This document shows, piece by piece, positions 1 through 7,929 of a DNA stretch of 64,000 nt. Location: contig PDOZ01000031.1 in the NCBI GenBank assembly GCA_002747325.1, positions 18,248-82,247 of the forward strand, written 5' to 3'. The notes under the pieces are model-generated. The model was not told the DNA's origin and ran no database searches. It was given only the letters and a program-made list of their open reading frames with translations. Origin of the DNA: Rhodobacterales bacterium. GTDB taxonomy: Bacteria; Pseudomonadota; Alphaproteobacteria; Rhodobacterales; Rhodobacteraceae. Numbering within the stretch: position 1 is the first letter of the stretch; every line of letters begins with the position of its first letter. The position numbers and the translations under genes were made by a program.

Positions 1-893
1 GAATCCTTGAGGCCACCCGCTGCTGACAGCAGATCAAAAATCGACACTTCCCGCGTGGGCACGGAAATACCTCCCGGTTTGGCAACCGCGCCAAATACCG
101 AAAACACCCGCGGTTCATGCGTTACATATACAACATCCTGCGGCTCGACCCGAATATTGTTACGCGAACCGCGCAATATGTCGGACAAGCGCACCGTTTC
201 ATTGCGCCCGCCGCGCCGCAACTGCACCTTCACCTCCCAGTCCGGCGCGTTCACACCCCCAGCCGCCGCCAACAGGTCCAGCAGGCGAATCCCCCGCGTC
301 GGCAACGGGATACGGCCGTCAGAGCGCACATCCCCAAGCACAGACGCCGTTCGGGCGTCAGACTTTCTCAGCGAAAGCGTCACTTCGGGGTTGATCGACT
401 GCCCCTCATACGCCTGCATCAAATTCTGACGCAACGCTTCCTGCGTCAATCCGCTGGCCTGAATACGCCCGACAAAAGGCGCAACGATATACCCGTCCGC
501 ATCCACCACCAGATCAATCTGAGTGGCACGCTGCCCCGCATCGGCCAGCAACCGGATATCGCCGGTTTCCCAGAATGTCATTTGCAGCGTGTCTCCAACC
601 GCAACAAGCGGCGCGCCATAATATCCGCGCGCGCGCACGATCTGGTTGGAAAATCCGGTTCTCGGAATATTCGTCACCCCGGAACTCAGCTTTTGCGTAA
701 TCGGCACGAGGTCATAAGATAAGGTCGGCACCTTTTCTCCCGGCTTCGGCGCGTTTTCCGCCTCATGAATAACCGCATGATAACTTGGACCAGTTGCCGG
801 CAGGATGGAACAGCCCGCCGTCATTGCGGCAACCAGCATCACCATCGTCGCATGCCGAAACAGCCTTACTCTTTGCGAAGCAACCCTACGCAC
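1..893 (-). CDS. Polysaccharide export outer-membrane lipoprotein (Wza/BexD type), 3' end missing
   Basis: The minus strand is open from the window edge up to a GTG at 893 (alternative ATG at 845). The GTG start gives an Arg-rich N-region followed by a hydrophobic stretch and the lipobox MTAGC, so the product should be an outer-membrane lipoprotein. A poly-export domain follows (VGDTLQMTFWETGDIRLLAD, then VDADGYIVAPFVGRIQASGL), then two SLBB-like segments (VLGDVRSDGRIPLPTRGIRL and VFSVFGAVAKPGGISVPTRE). This is the architecture of the Wza/BexD/KpsD channel that exports capsule or exopolysaccharide. The C-terminus lies beyond base 1, so partner genes cannot be seen. The family call is secure; the start is less so, because no strong Shine-Dalgarno precedes either candidate. 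Confidence 0.88.
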   Translation of the reverse strand, partial: MRRVASQRVRLFRHATMVMLVAAMTAGCSILPATGPSYHAVIHEAENAPKPGEKVPTLSYDLVPITQKLSSGVTNIPRTGFSNQIVRARGYYGAPLVAVGDTLQMTFWETGDIRLLADAGQRATQIDLVVDADGYIVAPFVGRIQASGLTQEALRQNLMQAYEGQSINPEVTLSLRKSDARTASVLGDVRSDGRIPLPTRGIRLLDLLAAAGGVNAPDWEVKVQLRRGGRNETVRLSDILRGSRNNIRVEPQDVVYVTHEPRVFSVFGAVAKPGGISVPTREVSIFDLLSAAGGLKD

Positions 894-1159
894 AATCCCG
901 CACCCAGATTTCCGACGATTCCTTTTCCACGGCAGCAGACAACCCGTGACACAGCCCTGAAAGATCGGATCATCCCCATTTATTCCGATTTATATTTGTA
1001 TGCAATTTTCTGCCAGCTTTCTCACAATGCGTCAACTTGATGACCCGAACGCGTCGCATTTACGGAGAAAACCCGCCTTCCGGCCCGATCAAGGCACCTG
1101 CACACCAATAACACGACCGACTCGAAACGACGACACCTCACCCAGACGGGCGAAACGCC

Positions 1160-2959
1160 TCAACTATCCATCTTCAGCGCCGAGATGAAGGCTTCCTGCG
1201 GGATGTCGACCTTGCCAAACTGGCGCATCTTCTTCTTACCCGCCTTCTGCTTCTCGAGCAGCTTTTTCTTGCGCGTTGCGTCGCCGCCATAGCATTTCGC
1301 GGTCACGTCCTTGCGCAGCGCCGACAGGGTTTCGCGGGCAATCACCTTGCCGCCAATCGCCGCCTGAATCGGAATTTTGAACATATGGCGCGGGATCAGA
1401 TCTTTCAGCTTCTCGCACATGGCCCGCCCGCGCAGCTCGGCGCGGTCGCGATGCACCATCATCGACAGCGCGTCCACCGGCTCGTCATTGACCAGAATCT
1501 GCATCTTCACCAGATTGTCCTCGCGGTAACCGGTCATCTGGTAATCGAAACTGGCATAGCCCTTGGTGACGGATTTCAAACGGTCGTAAAAGTCGAACAC
1601 CACCTCGTTGAGCGGCAGGTCATAGACCGCCATGGCGCGCGTGCCGGCATAGGTCAGGTCAAGCTGAATGCCGCGGCGGTCCTGACACAGTTTCAGCACA
1701 TCACCGAGATATTCGTCCGGCACAAGGATCGTCGCCTTAATGCGTGGCTCCTCAAGATGGTCGACATGGGTCAGGTCCGGCATGTCCGCCGGGTTGTGCA
1801 ACTCGCGCATCTCGCCGTCTTTCATGTAGATATGATAGACGACGGAGGGGGCGGTGGTTATCAGGTCAATGTCGTATTCCCGCTCCAGCCGGTCGCGGAT
1901 CACCTCAAGGTGCAACAGCCCGAGGAAGCCGCAGCGAAAGCCGAAGCCCAGCGCGGCGGAGGTTTCCATTTCAAAGCTGAAAGAAGCGTCGTTCAGGGCC
2001 AGTTTCTCGATGGCGTCGCGCAGGTCTTCAAACTCGGCGCTGTCCACCGGGAACAGACCACAAAACACCACCGGCTGCGACGGTTTGAAGCCCGGTAGCG
2101 GCTCATCGGTGCCCTTTTTCTCATGCGTGATCGTGTCGCCGACGCGGGTATCGCGCACCTGTTTGATCGAAGCGGTCAGAAAGCCGATCTCGCCGGGGCC
2201 AAGCTCCTCAACCGGCTCCATCTGTGGCCGGAACACACCGACCCGGTCCACCGGATACACCGCGTTAGTCGACATCATGCGGATGCGCTCGCCCTTGCGC
2301 AGCTTGCCGTCGATGACCCGGATCAGCACGATCACCCCGAGATAAGCATCATACCAGCTATCGACCAGCATCGCCTTCAGCGGCGCCTCCGCATCGCCCA
2401 CCGGCGCGGGCAGTTCATTGACGATGGCTTCCAGCGTATCCGCAATGCCCTGCCCGGTCTTGGCGGAAACCTGAATGGCGCCGGTCGCATCAATACCAAT
2501 CACATCCTCGATCTGCTCCGCCACCCGGTCACAATCGGACGCCGGCAGGTCAATCTTGTTCAGCACCGGCACAATCTCGTGATCCGCATCAATCGCCTGA
2601 TACACATTGGCCAGCGTCTGCGCCTCAACCCCCTGCGTGCTGTCCACCACCAGAAGCGAGCCTTCCACCGCCCGCATCGAGCGGCTGACCTCATAGGCAA
2701 AGTCGACATGGCCGGGGGTGTCGATCAGGTTCAATACATAATCTTCCCCGTTACGCGCCTTGTATTCAATGCGCACCGTGTTGGCCTTGATGGTAATCCC
2801 CCGCTCGCGCTCAATGTCCATCGAGTCGAGGATCTGCTCCTTCATGTCACGATCGGCAACCGTGGCGGTTTCCTGAATCAGCCGGTCGGCAAGGGTCGAC
2901 TTGCCGTGGTCAATATGGGCGACGATGGAGAAATTGCGGATATGGCTAAGATCGGTCAT
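1160..2959 (-). CDS. lepA: Elongation factor 4 (back-translocating GTPase LepA)
   Basis: The protein has 599 residues, the usual LepA length. It is a cytoplasmic ribosome-associated GTPase thought to remodel stalled or mis-translocated ribosomes. The G1 loop AHIDHGKST is at residues 14-22, the switch segment [10 protein letters not shown] at 51-60, DTPGH at 80-84 and NKID at 134-137. EF-G-like domains II, III and V follow, and the LepA-specific C-terminal domain ends in the Lys-rich [18 protein letters not shown]. It stands alone on the minus strand, with the export lipoprotein gene downstream and the GCTGGC-rich spacer upstream. No clear terminator is visible after the stop. Assignment is essentially certain. 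Confidence 0.98.
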   Translation of the reverse strand: MTDLSHIRNFSIVAHIDHGKSTLADRLIQETATVADRDMKEQILDSMDIERERGITIKANTVRIEYKARNGEDYVLNLIDTPGHVDFAYEVSRSMRAVEGSLLVVDSTQGVEAQTLANVYQAIDADHEIVPVLNKIDLPASDCDRVAEQIEDVIGIDATGAIQVSAKTGQGIADTLEAIVNELPAPVGDAEAPLKAMLVDSWYDAYLGVIVLIRVIDGKLRKGERIRMMSTNAVYPVDRVGVFRPQMEPVEELGPGEIGFLTASIKQVRDTRVGDTITHEKKGTDEPLPGFKPSQPVVFCGLFPVDSAEFEDLRDAIEKLALNDASFSFEMETSAALGFGFRCGFLGLLHLEVIRDRLEREYDIDLITTAPSVVYHIYMKDGEMRELHNPADMPDLTHVDHLEEPRIKATILVPDEYLGDVLKLCQDRRGIQLDLTYAGTRAMAVYDLPLNEVVFDFYDRLKSVTKGYASFDYQMTGYREDNLVKMQILVNDEPVDALSMMVHRDRAELRGRAMCEKLKDLIPRHMFKIPIQAAIGGKVIARETLSALRKDVTAKCYGGDATRKKKLLEKQKAGKKKMRQFGKVDIPQEAFISALKMDS

Positions 2960-3303
2960 GGCCCGGATATGCGCCGGGTTTGGCGGCGGGTCAATGGGAA
3001 TGCGCAGATCAAAGGGGATTTGCGGCGATCAAAGGCCGAAAAGACCGGAGGGAATGGCTGGGGATCTGGCGACCGGGCTGGCGCGCTGGCGGTGGCTGGC
3101 GGGCTTGGGGGCTGGATGCCTGGCGGTATCTCAAGCGGGGTGCCGGGCGGGTTTTCCCCGCCCGGCGATCCTGGCTGGCGCTTAGGCGCATGTGGCTCGT
3201 TATGAGCCGGTAGCTGGCTTGGCTGGCGGGCTGCCTCTGGCGTGCTGGCTGGCGGAAGGCTGGCGAGCGGGCTGGAGTTGGCTGGCTGGCAGGCTTGCGG
3301 GGG
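2960..3303. repeat. GCTGGC-rich degenerate repeat spacer between ferritin gene and lepA
   Basis: No credible gene lies in these 344 bases. From about 3060 to 3302 the plus strand is dominated by overlapping, irregular GCTGG, GGCTGGC and GCTGGCGG words, interrupted by unique bases. Inside it lies a perfect 10-bp inverted repeat (GCCGGGCGGG at 3142-3151, CCCGCCCGGC at 3157-3166) with a 5-base loop and no adjacent T tract on either strand. The same GCTGGC words reappear on the other side of the ferritin gene at 3833-3905. The array is imprecise, with no fixed unit length, so it is neither a CRISPR nor a clean tandem repeat. Confidence 0.7.
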
Positions 3304-3807
3304 TTAGCCGTCCTCCCCGGCTTTCCGCCCGCCCAACTCCTGATCGAGCTGCAACAGGTGGAAGCGGTTTTCGGCGGCTTCGACACGATCGAGAACGCTG
3401 TTGAACAGATCCTCTTCTTCCACTTGCTCGGCAAGGAACCAGTGCAACATCGGCTGCGTGGTGAACTCCTGAGCTTCGTGGGCAACGCGGAACATGGTTT
3501 TGATCTGTTCCGTCACCACCTCCTCATGCGCCAGCGCGGCTTTCACCGCTTCGGCGGGGGAGGCGTATTCGGTTTTCGGAGCGGCAAGCGCCTTCAGCTC
3601 GACCTTGATGCCCAGCGACACCAGAAAGTCATAGAGCCGCATCGCATGTTCGTTCTCTTCCTGCGAATGCGCGCGGAACCACGCAGCAAAGCCCGGCAGG
3701 CTCACACTGTCAAAATAAGCGGCCATCCCGAGATACTTATAGGAGGCGTCCAGTTCGTGATTGACCTGGTCGTTGATGATATTGGCAACTGTCTTGTCGA
3801 GACGCAT
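3304..3807 (-). CDS. Bacterial non-haem ferritin
   Basis: This 167-residue protein is a four-helix ferritin that should oxidise Fe(II) and store ferric mineral in a 24-subunit cytoplasmic shell. The ferroxidase ligands are visible: Glu18 in VNHELDASYKYLGMAAYF, Glu51 and His54 in SQEENEHAMRLYDF, and the helix C/D acidic residues in AEQVEEEDLFNSVL. The SYKYLGMAAYFDSVSLPGFA signature separates it from bacterioferritin, because there is no haem-ligand Met at the bacterioferritin position. The C-terminal tail GGRKAGEDG extends slightly beyond the helix bundle. The gene stands alone, and GCTGGC-rich DNA borders it on both sides. FtnA-type function is inferred from family; no Fur site was recognised. 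Confidence 0.95.
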   Translation of the reverse strand: MRLDKTVANIINDQVNHELDASYKYLGMAAYFDSVSLPGFAAWFRAHSQEENEHAMRLYDFLVSLGIKVELKALAAPKTEYASPAEAVKAALAHEEVVTEQIKTMFRVAHEAQEFTTQPMLHWFLAEQVEEEDLFNSVLDRVEAAENRFHLLQLDQELGGRKAGEDG

Positions 3808-4168
3808 GTTCTTAGTCTTTCCGAATGAGTGTTTAGCTGGCTGTTTGGCTGGCTTTCAGCGGTGACTGGCTGGCTGGGTATCCCGATTGGGCTTCCCTGA
3901 CTGGCTCGTCCGCCTGCCGGGTCTCCCCGGCTTCCGGAATACATCTAGTGCGCGGTGTGGCGCTTGAAAAGATGGGGGAGATGCGACGATAGCGCTCGAG
4001 TATTTCGCTCGGGTATTTCATGGCTATGTCATTGGAACGCCTGAGTAATTTACACAGGTTCGCGCGGAAGGCAACCCAGTATTTTCGTCAGGCTTTTATC
4101 GGGCCGGGTGATTGCCATTTCTGCCGGGTTACGCTATCTGATTGCGCTAACGAAACCCGCGAGACCCC
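3808..4168. other. Divergent intergenic region with second GCTGGC-rich patch
   Basis: These 361 bases separate the ferritin gene (minus) from the pfkB-family gene (plus). From 3833 to 3905 GCTGGC words recur (for example GGCTGGCT and TGGCTGGCTG), matching the array beyond the ferritin stop. Promoters for both genes must lie here, but I could not assign convincing -35/-10 pairs. The rest, 3906-4168, shows no gene and no strong hairpin. Confidence 0.5.
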
Positions 4169-5116
4169 ATGGCCGATATTCTGACCGTCACCCTCAATCC
4201 CGCCCTCGACATTTCCTCGACCGTACCGAAAGTCGTGCCGGAAGATAAACTGCGCTGCTCGGAGCCGGTGCTGGATGCGGGCGGCGGCGGGATCAACGTG
4301 GCGCGCGCCATCGGGGCGCTCGGCGGCGAGGCAAAAGCGCTGGTGGCGCTGGCCGGACACCGGGGCAAACATTTCCTCGACCTGCTGGCCGACGAACCCC
4401 TAACCCCCCTGCCCTTCTGGACCGACGGCGAAACCCGGCAAAGCTTCGCCGTGACCAGCCAGCAAACCCACGAACAGTTCCGCTTCATCACCCCCGGCCC
4501 GCGCTGGAACCCGGAACAGGCGGAGGCCATGCTGGACGCCATCGAAAACGCCACAACCAAAGGCGCCTATGTCGTCCTCTCCGGCAGCCAGCCGCCCGGC
4601 GTGCCGCGCCATTTCCCGACCCAGCTCGCCGCCCGCATCGAGGATTGCGCCGCCAAACTGATCCTCGACACCTCCGGCGCCCCCCTGCGCGCCCTGCTCG
4701 GCACCGGCGTGGCAACGCAACACGTCCTGCGCCTCGATGGAGCGGAAAGCGAAGCGCTCGCGGGACGAAAACTCACCTCCCATGAAGCGGTGGCGGATTT
4801 CGCGCAAGGACTGATCGCGCGCGGCATCGCGGAGGTGGTGGTGCTTGCCAGAGGGGCAGACGGCTCGATCCTGACCACGGCAGATGGGCGCTGGCATGCC
4901 CATACCGAAACCGTGCCCGTGCGCTCCAAAGTCGGCGCTGGCGACAGCTTCGTCGGCAGCTTCACCCACGCGCGCAATAGCGGCGCCGACTGGCCGGAAG
5001 CGCTGGTGCAAGGGGTCGCCGCCGCCTCCGCCGCCGTGATGACCGACGCCACCGAGCTTTGCGCCAAAGCCGACGTTGAGCGCCTCGCCGCCAGCGCCAC
5101 ACTGCACAACGTCTAA
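4169..5116 (+). CDS. pfkB: PfkB-family hexose/6-phosphofructo-kinase
   Basis: The 315-residue protein is a ribokinase-fold sugar kinase. It closely resembles E. coli PfkB around EDKLRCSEPVLDAGGGGINVARAI (residues 25-48, with the sugar/phosphate-binding GGGGIN at 38-43). The C-terminal GAGDSF motif (256-261) carries the catalytic base Asp259 and the anion hole. The LRC...GGGGINVARA block favours 6-phosphofructokinase-2 or a 1-phosphofructokinase/tagatose-6-P kinase over ribokinase. No fru PTS genes are adjacent, which argues mildly against FruK. It reads away from the ferritin gene and is followed 66 bases later by a small secreted-protein gene on the same strand. The family is certain; substrate assignment is inference. 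Confidence 0.88.
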   Translation: MADILTVTLNPALDISSTVPKVVPEDKLRCSEPVLDAGGGGINVARAIGALGGEAKALVALAGHRGKHFLDLLADEPLTPLPFWTDGETRQSFAVTSQQTHEQFRFITPGPRWNPEQAEAMLDAIENATTKGAYVVLSGSQPPGVPRHFPTQLAARIEDCAAKLILDTSGAPLRALLGTGVATQHVLRLDGAESEALAGRKLTSHEAVADFAQGLIARGIAEVVVLARGADGSILTTADGRWHAHTETVPVRSKVGAGDSFVGSFTHARNSGADWPEALVQGVAAASAAVMTDATELCAKADVERLAASATLHNV

Positions 5117-5182
5117 ACCCTTCCGCGAATCACGGCCCACACCTATACTCCAAGGCGTTCCAGACACAGCTTAGGGGTCTTC

Positions 5183-5485
5183 ATGTCACGTCTTCTGCTA
5201 CCCGCCACCCTCCTGCTCCTCGCCGCCACCCCTGCCAGCGCCGGCCGCATCGAACGCGCCTGCCTCGCATCTGATCTCAACGGCACCCGCCCGCTCTGCG
5301 CCTGCCTGCAAATCGTCGCCGACCAAACCCTGCCCAGCGCCTACCAACGCCGCGGCGCCGCCTTCTTCCGCAACCCCGACCTGAGCCAGAAAACCAAAAT
5401 GTCCGCAATCGACAACGCTTCCGACGCCCGGTTCTGGCAACACTGGCAATTATTCGGCCAACGCGCCGAAGCAACCTGCGGATAA
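5183..5485 (+). CDS. Small secreted protein of unknown function
   Basis: The ORF encodes 100 residues. The first ~20 (MSRLLLPATLLLLAATPASA) form a textbook Sec signal peptide with an ASA cleavage site. The mature part has four cysteines (residues about 28, 38, 40 and 99), which suggests disulfides in the periplasm, and a basic central segment. I do not recognise a named family. The arrangement CLASDL..RPLCACLQIVAD resembles short conserved Rhodobacteraceae exported proteins, but that is recollection rather than a search. It lies 66 bases after pfkB and could be co-transcribed with it. The decayed palindromic repeat begins right at its stop codon. Confidence 0.7.
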   Translation: MSRLLLPATLLLLAATPASAGRIERACLASDLNGTRPLCACLQIVADQTLPSAYQRRGAAFFRNPDLSQKTKMSAIDNASDARFWQHWQLFGQRAEATCG

Positions 5486-5598
5486 AACAGAAATCGCCAG
5501 ACCTGAGTCCAAATCTACGGCCCCGCAATCCGCAACCTGCCGATTTCGGGTGTAAATACTAACGCCTGACGTGACCATTTTAATCCAATACGCCCCCC
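5485..5598. repeat. Decayed copy of the ~115-bp nested palindromic repeat
   Basis: ACAGAAATCGCCAGACCTGA at the left matches the left end of the copy at 54688 (GCAGAAATCGCCCAATCTGA). A central AATCCGCA-acc-TGCCGATT hairpin occupies the position of the ATCAGCA/TGCTGAT stem in the other copies, and TTTCGGGT replaces the TTCGAACG core. The right half is degenerate. It is followed directly by the TTCTTCTTAG motif, as in two other copies. Confidence 0.45.
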
Positions 5599-5629
5599 TT
5601 CTTCTTAGCACAAATACTCAAACCCGGCG
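5599..5629 (+). repeat. TTCTTCTTAG-type gene-end motif, copy 1
   Basis: The sequence begins TTCTTCTTAGCACAAATACT and continues into CAAACCCGGCG. It is one of six near-identical copies in this window. This one lies between the small secreted-protein gene and cobB, 37 bases before the cobB start. Confidence 0.75.
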
Positions 5630-5666
5630 CTTGCAAAGACCCCCGCGCCCCCAATAGAGGCCAACC

Positions 5667-6347
5667 ATGCGCAATATCGTCATCCTCACGGGCGCCGGAA
5701 TTTCCGCCGAGAGCGGTTTGGGCACTTTTCGCGATGAAGACGGGCTCTGGACGCAATACGACCTCAATGAAGTCGCGACCCCGCAAGGCTTCGCCCGCAA
5801 TCCCCAACTGGTGCATGACTTTTACAACGCCCGACGCGCCAATGCCCGCGCCGCCAACCCGAACGCGGCGCATCTGGCGCTGGCGGCGCTGATGGAGCGC
5901 GGGCATAAGGTGACGCTGGTGACGCAGAATGTGGACAACTTACACGAACGGGCCGGGGCGCGCGGCGTGGTGCATATGCATGGCGAACTGGAAGGGGCAC
6001 TTTGTGCGGCCTGCGGCGCGCGCTGGCAAGCGCCCGCCGAAATGCACCCGGACGATCCCTGCCCCGCCTGCGGCGCAAAGGCCACGCGGCCGGACATCGT
6101 CTGGTTCGGCGAATTTCCCTACCATATGGACAAGATCGACGCCGCTCTGAGACAAGCGGACCTGTTCGTCGCCATCGGCACTTCGGGCAATGTCTACCCC
6201 GCAGCCGGCTTTGTGATGGAAGCGCGCCGCGCGGGGGCGAAAACGCTGGAGCTGAACCTCGAACCGTCCGAAACCATTTCCGCCTTCGACGAGGCCCGTT
6301 TCGGCCCGGCGACCGAGGTGGTGCCGCGCTGGGTCATGGAAATGTAA
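5667..6347 (+). CDS. cobB: Sir2-family NAD-dependent protein deacylase (class III sirtuin type)
   Basis: The 226-residue enzyme removes acyl groups from lysines while consuming NAD+. The NAD-binding GAGIS is at residues 9-13, QNVDNLH at 87-93 and the catalytic histidine at 105 (MHGEL). A structural zinc site is formed by Cys113/Cys116 (CAAC) and Cys132/Cys135 (CPAC). Tyr53 and Arg56 in HDFYNARR are the pair that defines sirtuins able to remove succinyl or malonyl groups, so desuccinylase activity is likely in addition to deacetylation. The start is supported by GAGG eight bases upstream. It is convergent with the copper-chaperone gene, with a long palindrome between them. Confidence 0.95.
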   Translation: MRNIVILTGAGISAESGLGTFRDEDGLWTQYDLNEVATPQGFARNPQLVHDFYNARRANARAANPNAAHLALAALMERGHKVTLVTQNVDNLHERAGARGVVHMHGELEGALCAACGARWQAPAEMHPDDPCPACGAKATRPDIVWFGEFPYHMDKIDAALRQADLFVAIGTSGNVYPAAGFVMEARRAGAKTLELNLEPSETISAFDEARFGPATEVVPRWVMEM

Positions 6348-6422
6348 AAGGCACCGGGTCCCCACCCGGCGCCGAAAATCCGTCCGGCGCGCACAACCCA
6401 AAAGGCGCGCCGAAACAGTAAT

Positions 6423-6528
6423 TAGAGCGTCCGACCTTTAACCTGAAGCATCAAGCGACACGAATGTCCCGAGAATGCCGAAGGCATGGCAGGGTATTCG
6501 TGTCTCATGTTTAAGGTCGGGCGCTTTA
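6423..6528. repeat. 106-bp imperfect palindrome with TA ends between cobB and the PCuAC gene
   Basis: The ends are TAGAGCGTCCGACCTTTAA and, in inverted form, TAAAGCGCCCGACCTTAAA. Inner arms pair GACACGAAT with ATTCGTGTC, and the apex is ATGCC-gaa-GGCAT. Almost the whole element can fold as one long stem. The right-hand TA (6527-6528) lies inside the TAA stop codon of the minus-strand copper-chaperone gene. It probably also acts as a bidirectional transcription stop between the convergent genes. Confidence 0.75.
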
Positions 6529-6984
6529 GTGGTTCATATGTGCGCCAGCTTTGCGCTCCAGATCGACCGGAATATCGACTTCCACACGACCGGCCTTCTC
6601 AAACACCAACGTCACATGCACGATCTCGCCCTGCTCCATCGGCTGCAAAAGCCCCATGAACATCACATGGTCGCCGCCGCGCTTCAGCGCGTGCATCCCG
6701 CCCGCAGGCACCGGGAAGCCCTCTTCGACCTCCACCATCCGCATCACATCGCCCTCGGCGATATGCGTATGCAGCTCAACACGCTTGGAAATATCGCTTT
6801 CCGCCGCGATCAGACGGTCGTCTTCCGCACCCATATTATGGATCATGAAAAACGCCGCACCGGCCTGCGCCATCTTGCCCGCAGCACGCGCATAGGCGTC
6901 TTTGATCACAATATCACCCGCAAAAGCAGGAACGGCGAGAAGGATGGCGGCGCTGGCCGCGGCGAGGGTGGTTTTGAAGGACAT
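6526..6984 (-). CDS. Periplasmic copper chaperone PCuA(C)
   Basis: I choose the ATG at 6984, with AGGAG six bases upstream, giving 152 residues. The first 22 form a Sec signal peptide ending in AFA. The mature protein is a PCuAC cupredoxin-like domain with the Cu(I)-binding Met/His set visible as His72, Met83, His106 and Met108 (spacing near H-x10-M-x22-H-x-M), plus LHTHIAEGDVMRMVEV and GGDHVMFMGL. Such proteins deliver copper to the CuA site of cytochrome oxidase. A second small secreted-protein gene lies 41 bases upstream on the same strand, so the two probably form a copper-related operon. The longer reading frame upstream lacks a signal peptide and is rejected. Confidence 0.93.
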   Translation of the reverse strand: MSFKTTLAAASAAILLAVPAFAGDIVIKDAYARAAGKMAQAGAAFFMIHNMGAEDDRLIAAESDISKRVELHTHIAEGDVMRMVEVEEGFPVPAGGMHALKRGGDHVMFMGLLQPMEQGEIVHVTLVFEKAGRVEVDIPVDLERKAGAHMNH

Positions 6985-7025
6985 GGTTTTCTCCTGTAGT
7001 CCGAGTTTCTGGTCTTGATTGGGGG

Positions 7026-7367
7026 TCAGATCAGAGCGGGCGGGCCACGAGCAGAGGGCGAAACAACCTCGCGACCAATCCGGGCCGATCCGACCGGGAC
7101 AGGAAGAGAGGTCAGCAGGGTGACGCTTGGTTCGGGCAGATCCGGCAGGCTGAACGCCGCCGCGAAAATGGACACCCCTTCCGGGCAAAGCTCCACCTTC
7201 TCCACCGGCTGGCCATCCGGCCCAATGGTCAGCACCTTCATGCCAACCCCGGTGCAAATCACCATATCCATACCAATGTCATGGTTCGCCCCGCGCGCCT
7301 CGGCCAGCGTAAAGCCGGTCAGCGCCAGAACAAGCGACAAGACATATGCGAATACAAAACGGGTCAC
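7026..7367 (-). CDS. Small exported protein, DUF2946-like, next to copper chaperone
   Basis: The 113-residue product starts with a signal-type hydrophobic segment (RFVFAYVLSLVLALTGFTLA). It then shows two cysteine motifs, MVICTGVGM and VELCPEGVS, of the kind found in DUF2946-type proteins that often sit beside PCuAC or other copper genes. The C-terminal part is Pro/Leu rich, without further motifs. It is 41 bases upstream of the copper chaperone and in the same direction. A role in periplasmic copper handling is an inference from position and paired Cys/Met content; no enzymatic motif is visible. Confidence 0.7.
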   Translation of the reverse strand: MTRFVFAYVLSLVLALTGFTLAEARGANHDIGMDMVICTGVGMKVLTIGPDGQPVEKVELCPEGVSIFAAAFSLPDLPEPSVTLLTSLPVPVGSARIGREVVSPSARGPPALI

Positions 7368-7419
7368 GCCAGAAACCTATGCCTTACCCCCGCGCGTTGC
7401 AAGACCGCGCAGCAAACAA

Positions 7420-7449
7420 ACGCAAAAGACCCCGCCAAACGGCAGGGTC
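7420..7449 (-). terminator. Rho-independent terminator of rpmB
   Basis: Reading the minus strand, GACCCTGCCG and GGCGGGGTC pair (7428-7449) and are followed by TTTTGCGTTTG. It lies 22 bases beyond the rpmB stop codon. Confidence 0.8.
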
Positions 7450-7470
7450 CATAACGCGATGCGGCAAAGA

Positions 7471-7758
7471 TCAGGCGGCAGCCTGAGCCTTGGCGATCTC
7501 TTTCTTGATCTTCAGCGCGCCGGAAGACAGCTCCGCATCCTTCGCCTTGGCAAGGAACGCATCCAGACCGCCGCGATGATCCACCGAGCGCAGCGCCGCT
7601 GCAGAGATGCGCAGCTTGAAGGAGCGGCCCAGCGTTTCCGACTGCAGGGTCACAACGTTCAGGTTCGGCAGGAAACGACGCTTGGTCTTGTTCTGGGCGT
7701 GGCTGACATTGTTGCCAGACATCGGACCCTTGCCAGTCAATTCGCAAACACGCGACAT
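7471..7758 (-). CDS. rpmB: Large ribosomal subunit protein bL28
   Basis: The 95-residue protein matches bL28 through [20 protein letters not shown], the basic [11 protein letters not shown] segment and [20 protein letters not shown]. bL28 binds near the E site of the 50S subunit. The ATG at 7758 is preceded by GAGGAT at good spacing; longer in-frame extensions are excluded because bL28 starts exactly with MSRxCExTGK. A strong hairpin terminator follows. The gene stands alone downstream of the ABC exporter gene and shares its strand. Confidence 0.98.
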   Translation of the reverse strand: MSRVCELTGKGPMSGNNVSHAQNKTKRRFLPNLNVVTLQSETLGRSFKLRISAAALRSVDHRGGLDAFLAKAKDAELSSGALKIKKEIAKAQAAA

Positions 7759-7929
7759 GATTCTATCCTCATTTTCCGGGCGGGTTCCGGGGCGTTTCCC
7801 GGCCTTGCCTGTCAACCAAAGGGGCGCTGACGTGCAGCGCCCGGAATTCCGTCCGCGCGGGATAGGCGGATTCCCGGTCCCCGTCAAGGCGATTCAGGGC
7901 GTTTTGCGGAGTTTCCCCCGCAAAACTGC

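Noticed and set aside
3142..3166. Perfect 10-bp hairpin in the GCTGGC array as a ferritin or lepA terminator
   Set aside because: No T tract follows on either strand and it is over 130 bases past the ferritin stop; kept only as part of the repeat description.
3060..3300. GCTGGC array as a CRISPR or VNTR
   Set aside because: No constant repeat/spacer spacing and no fixed unit length; no cas genes in the window.
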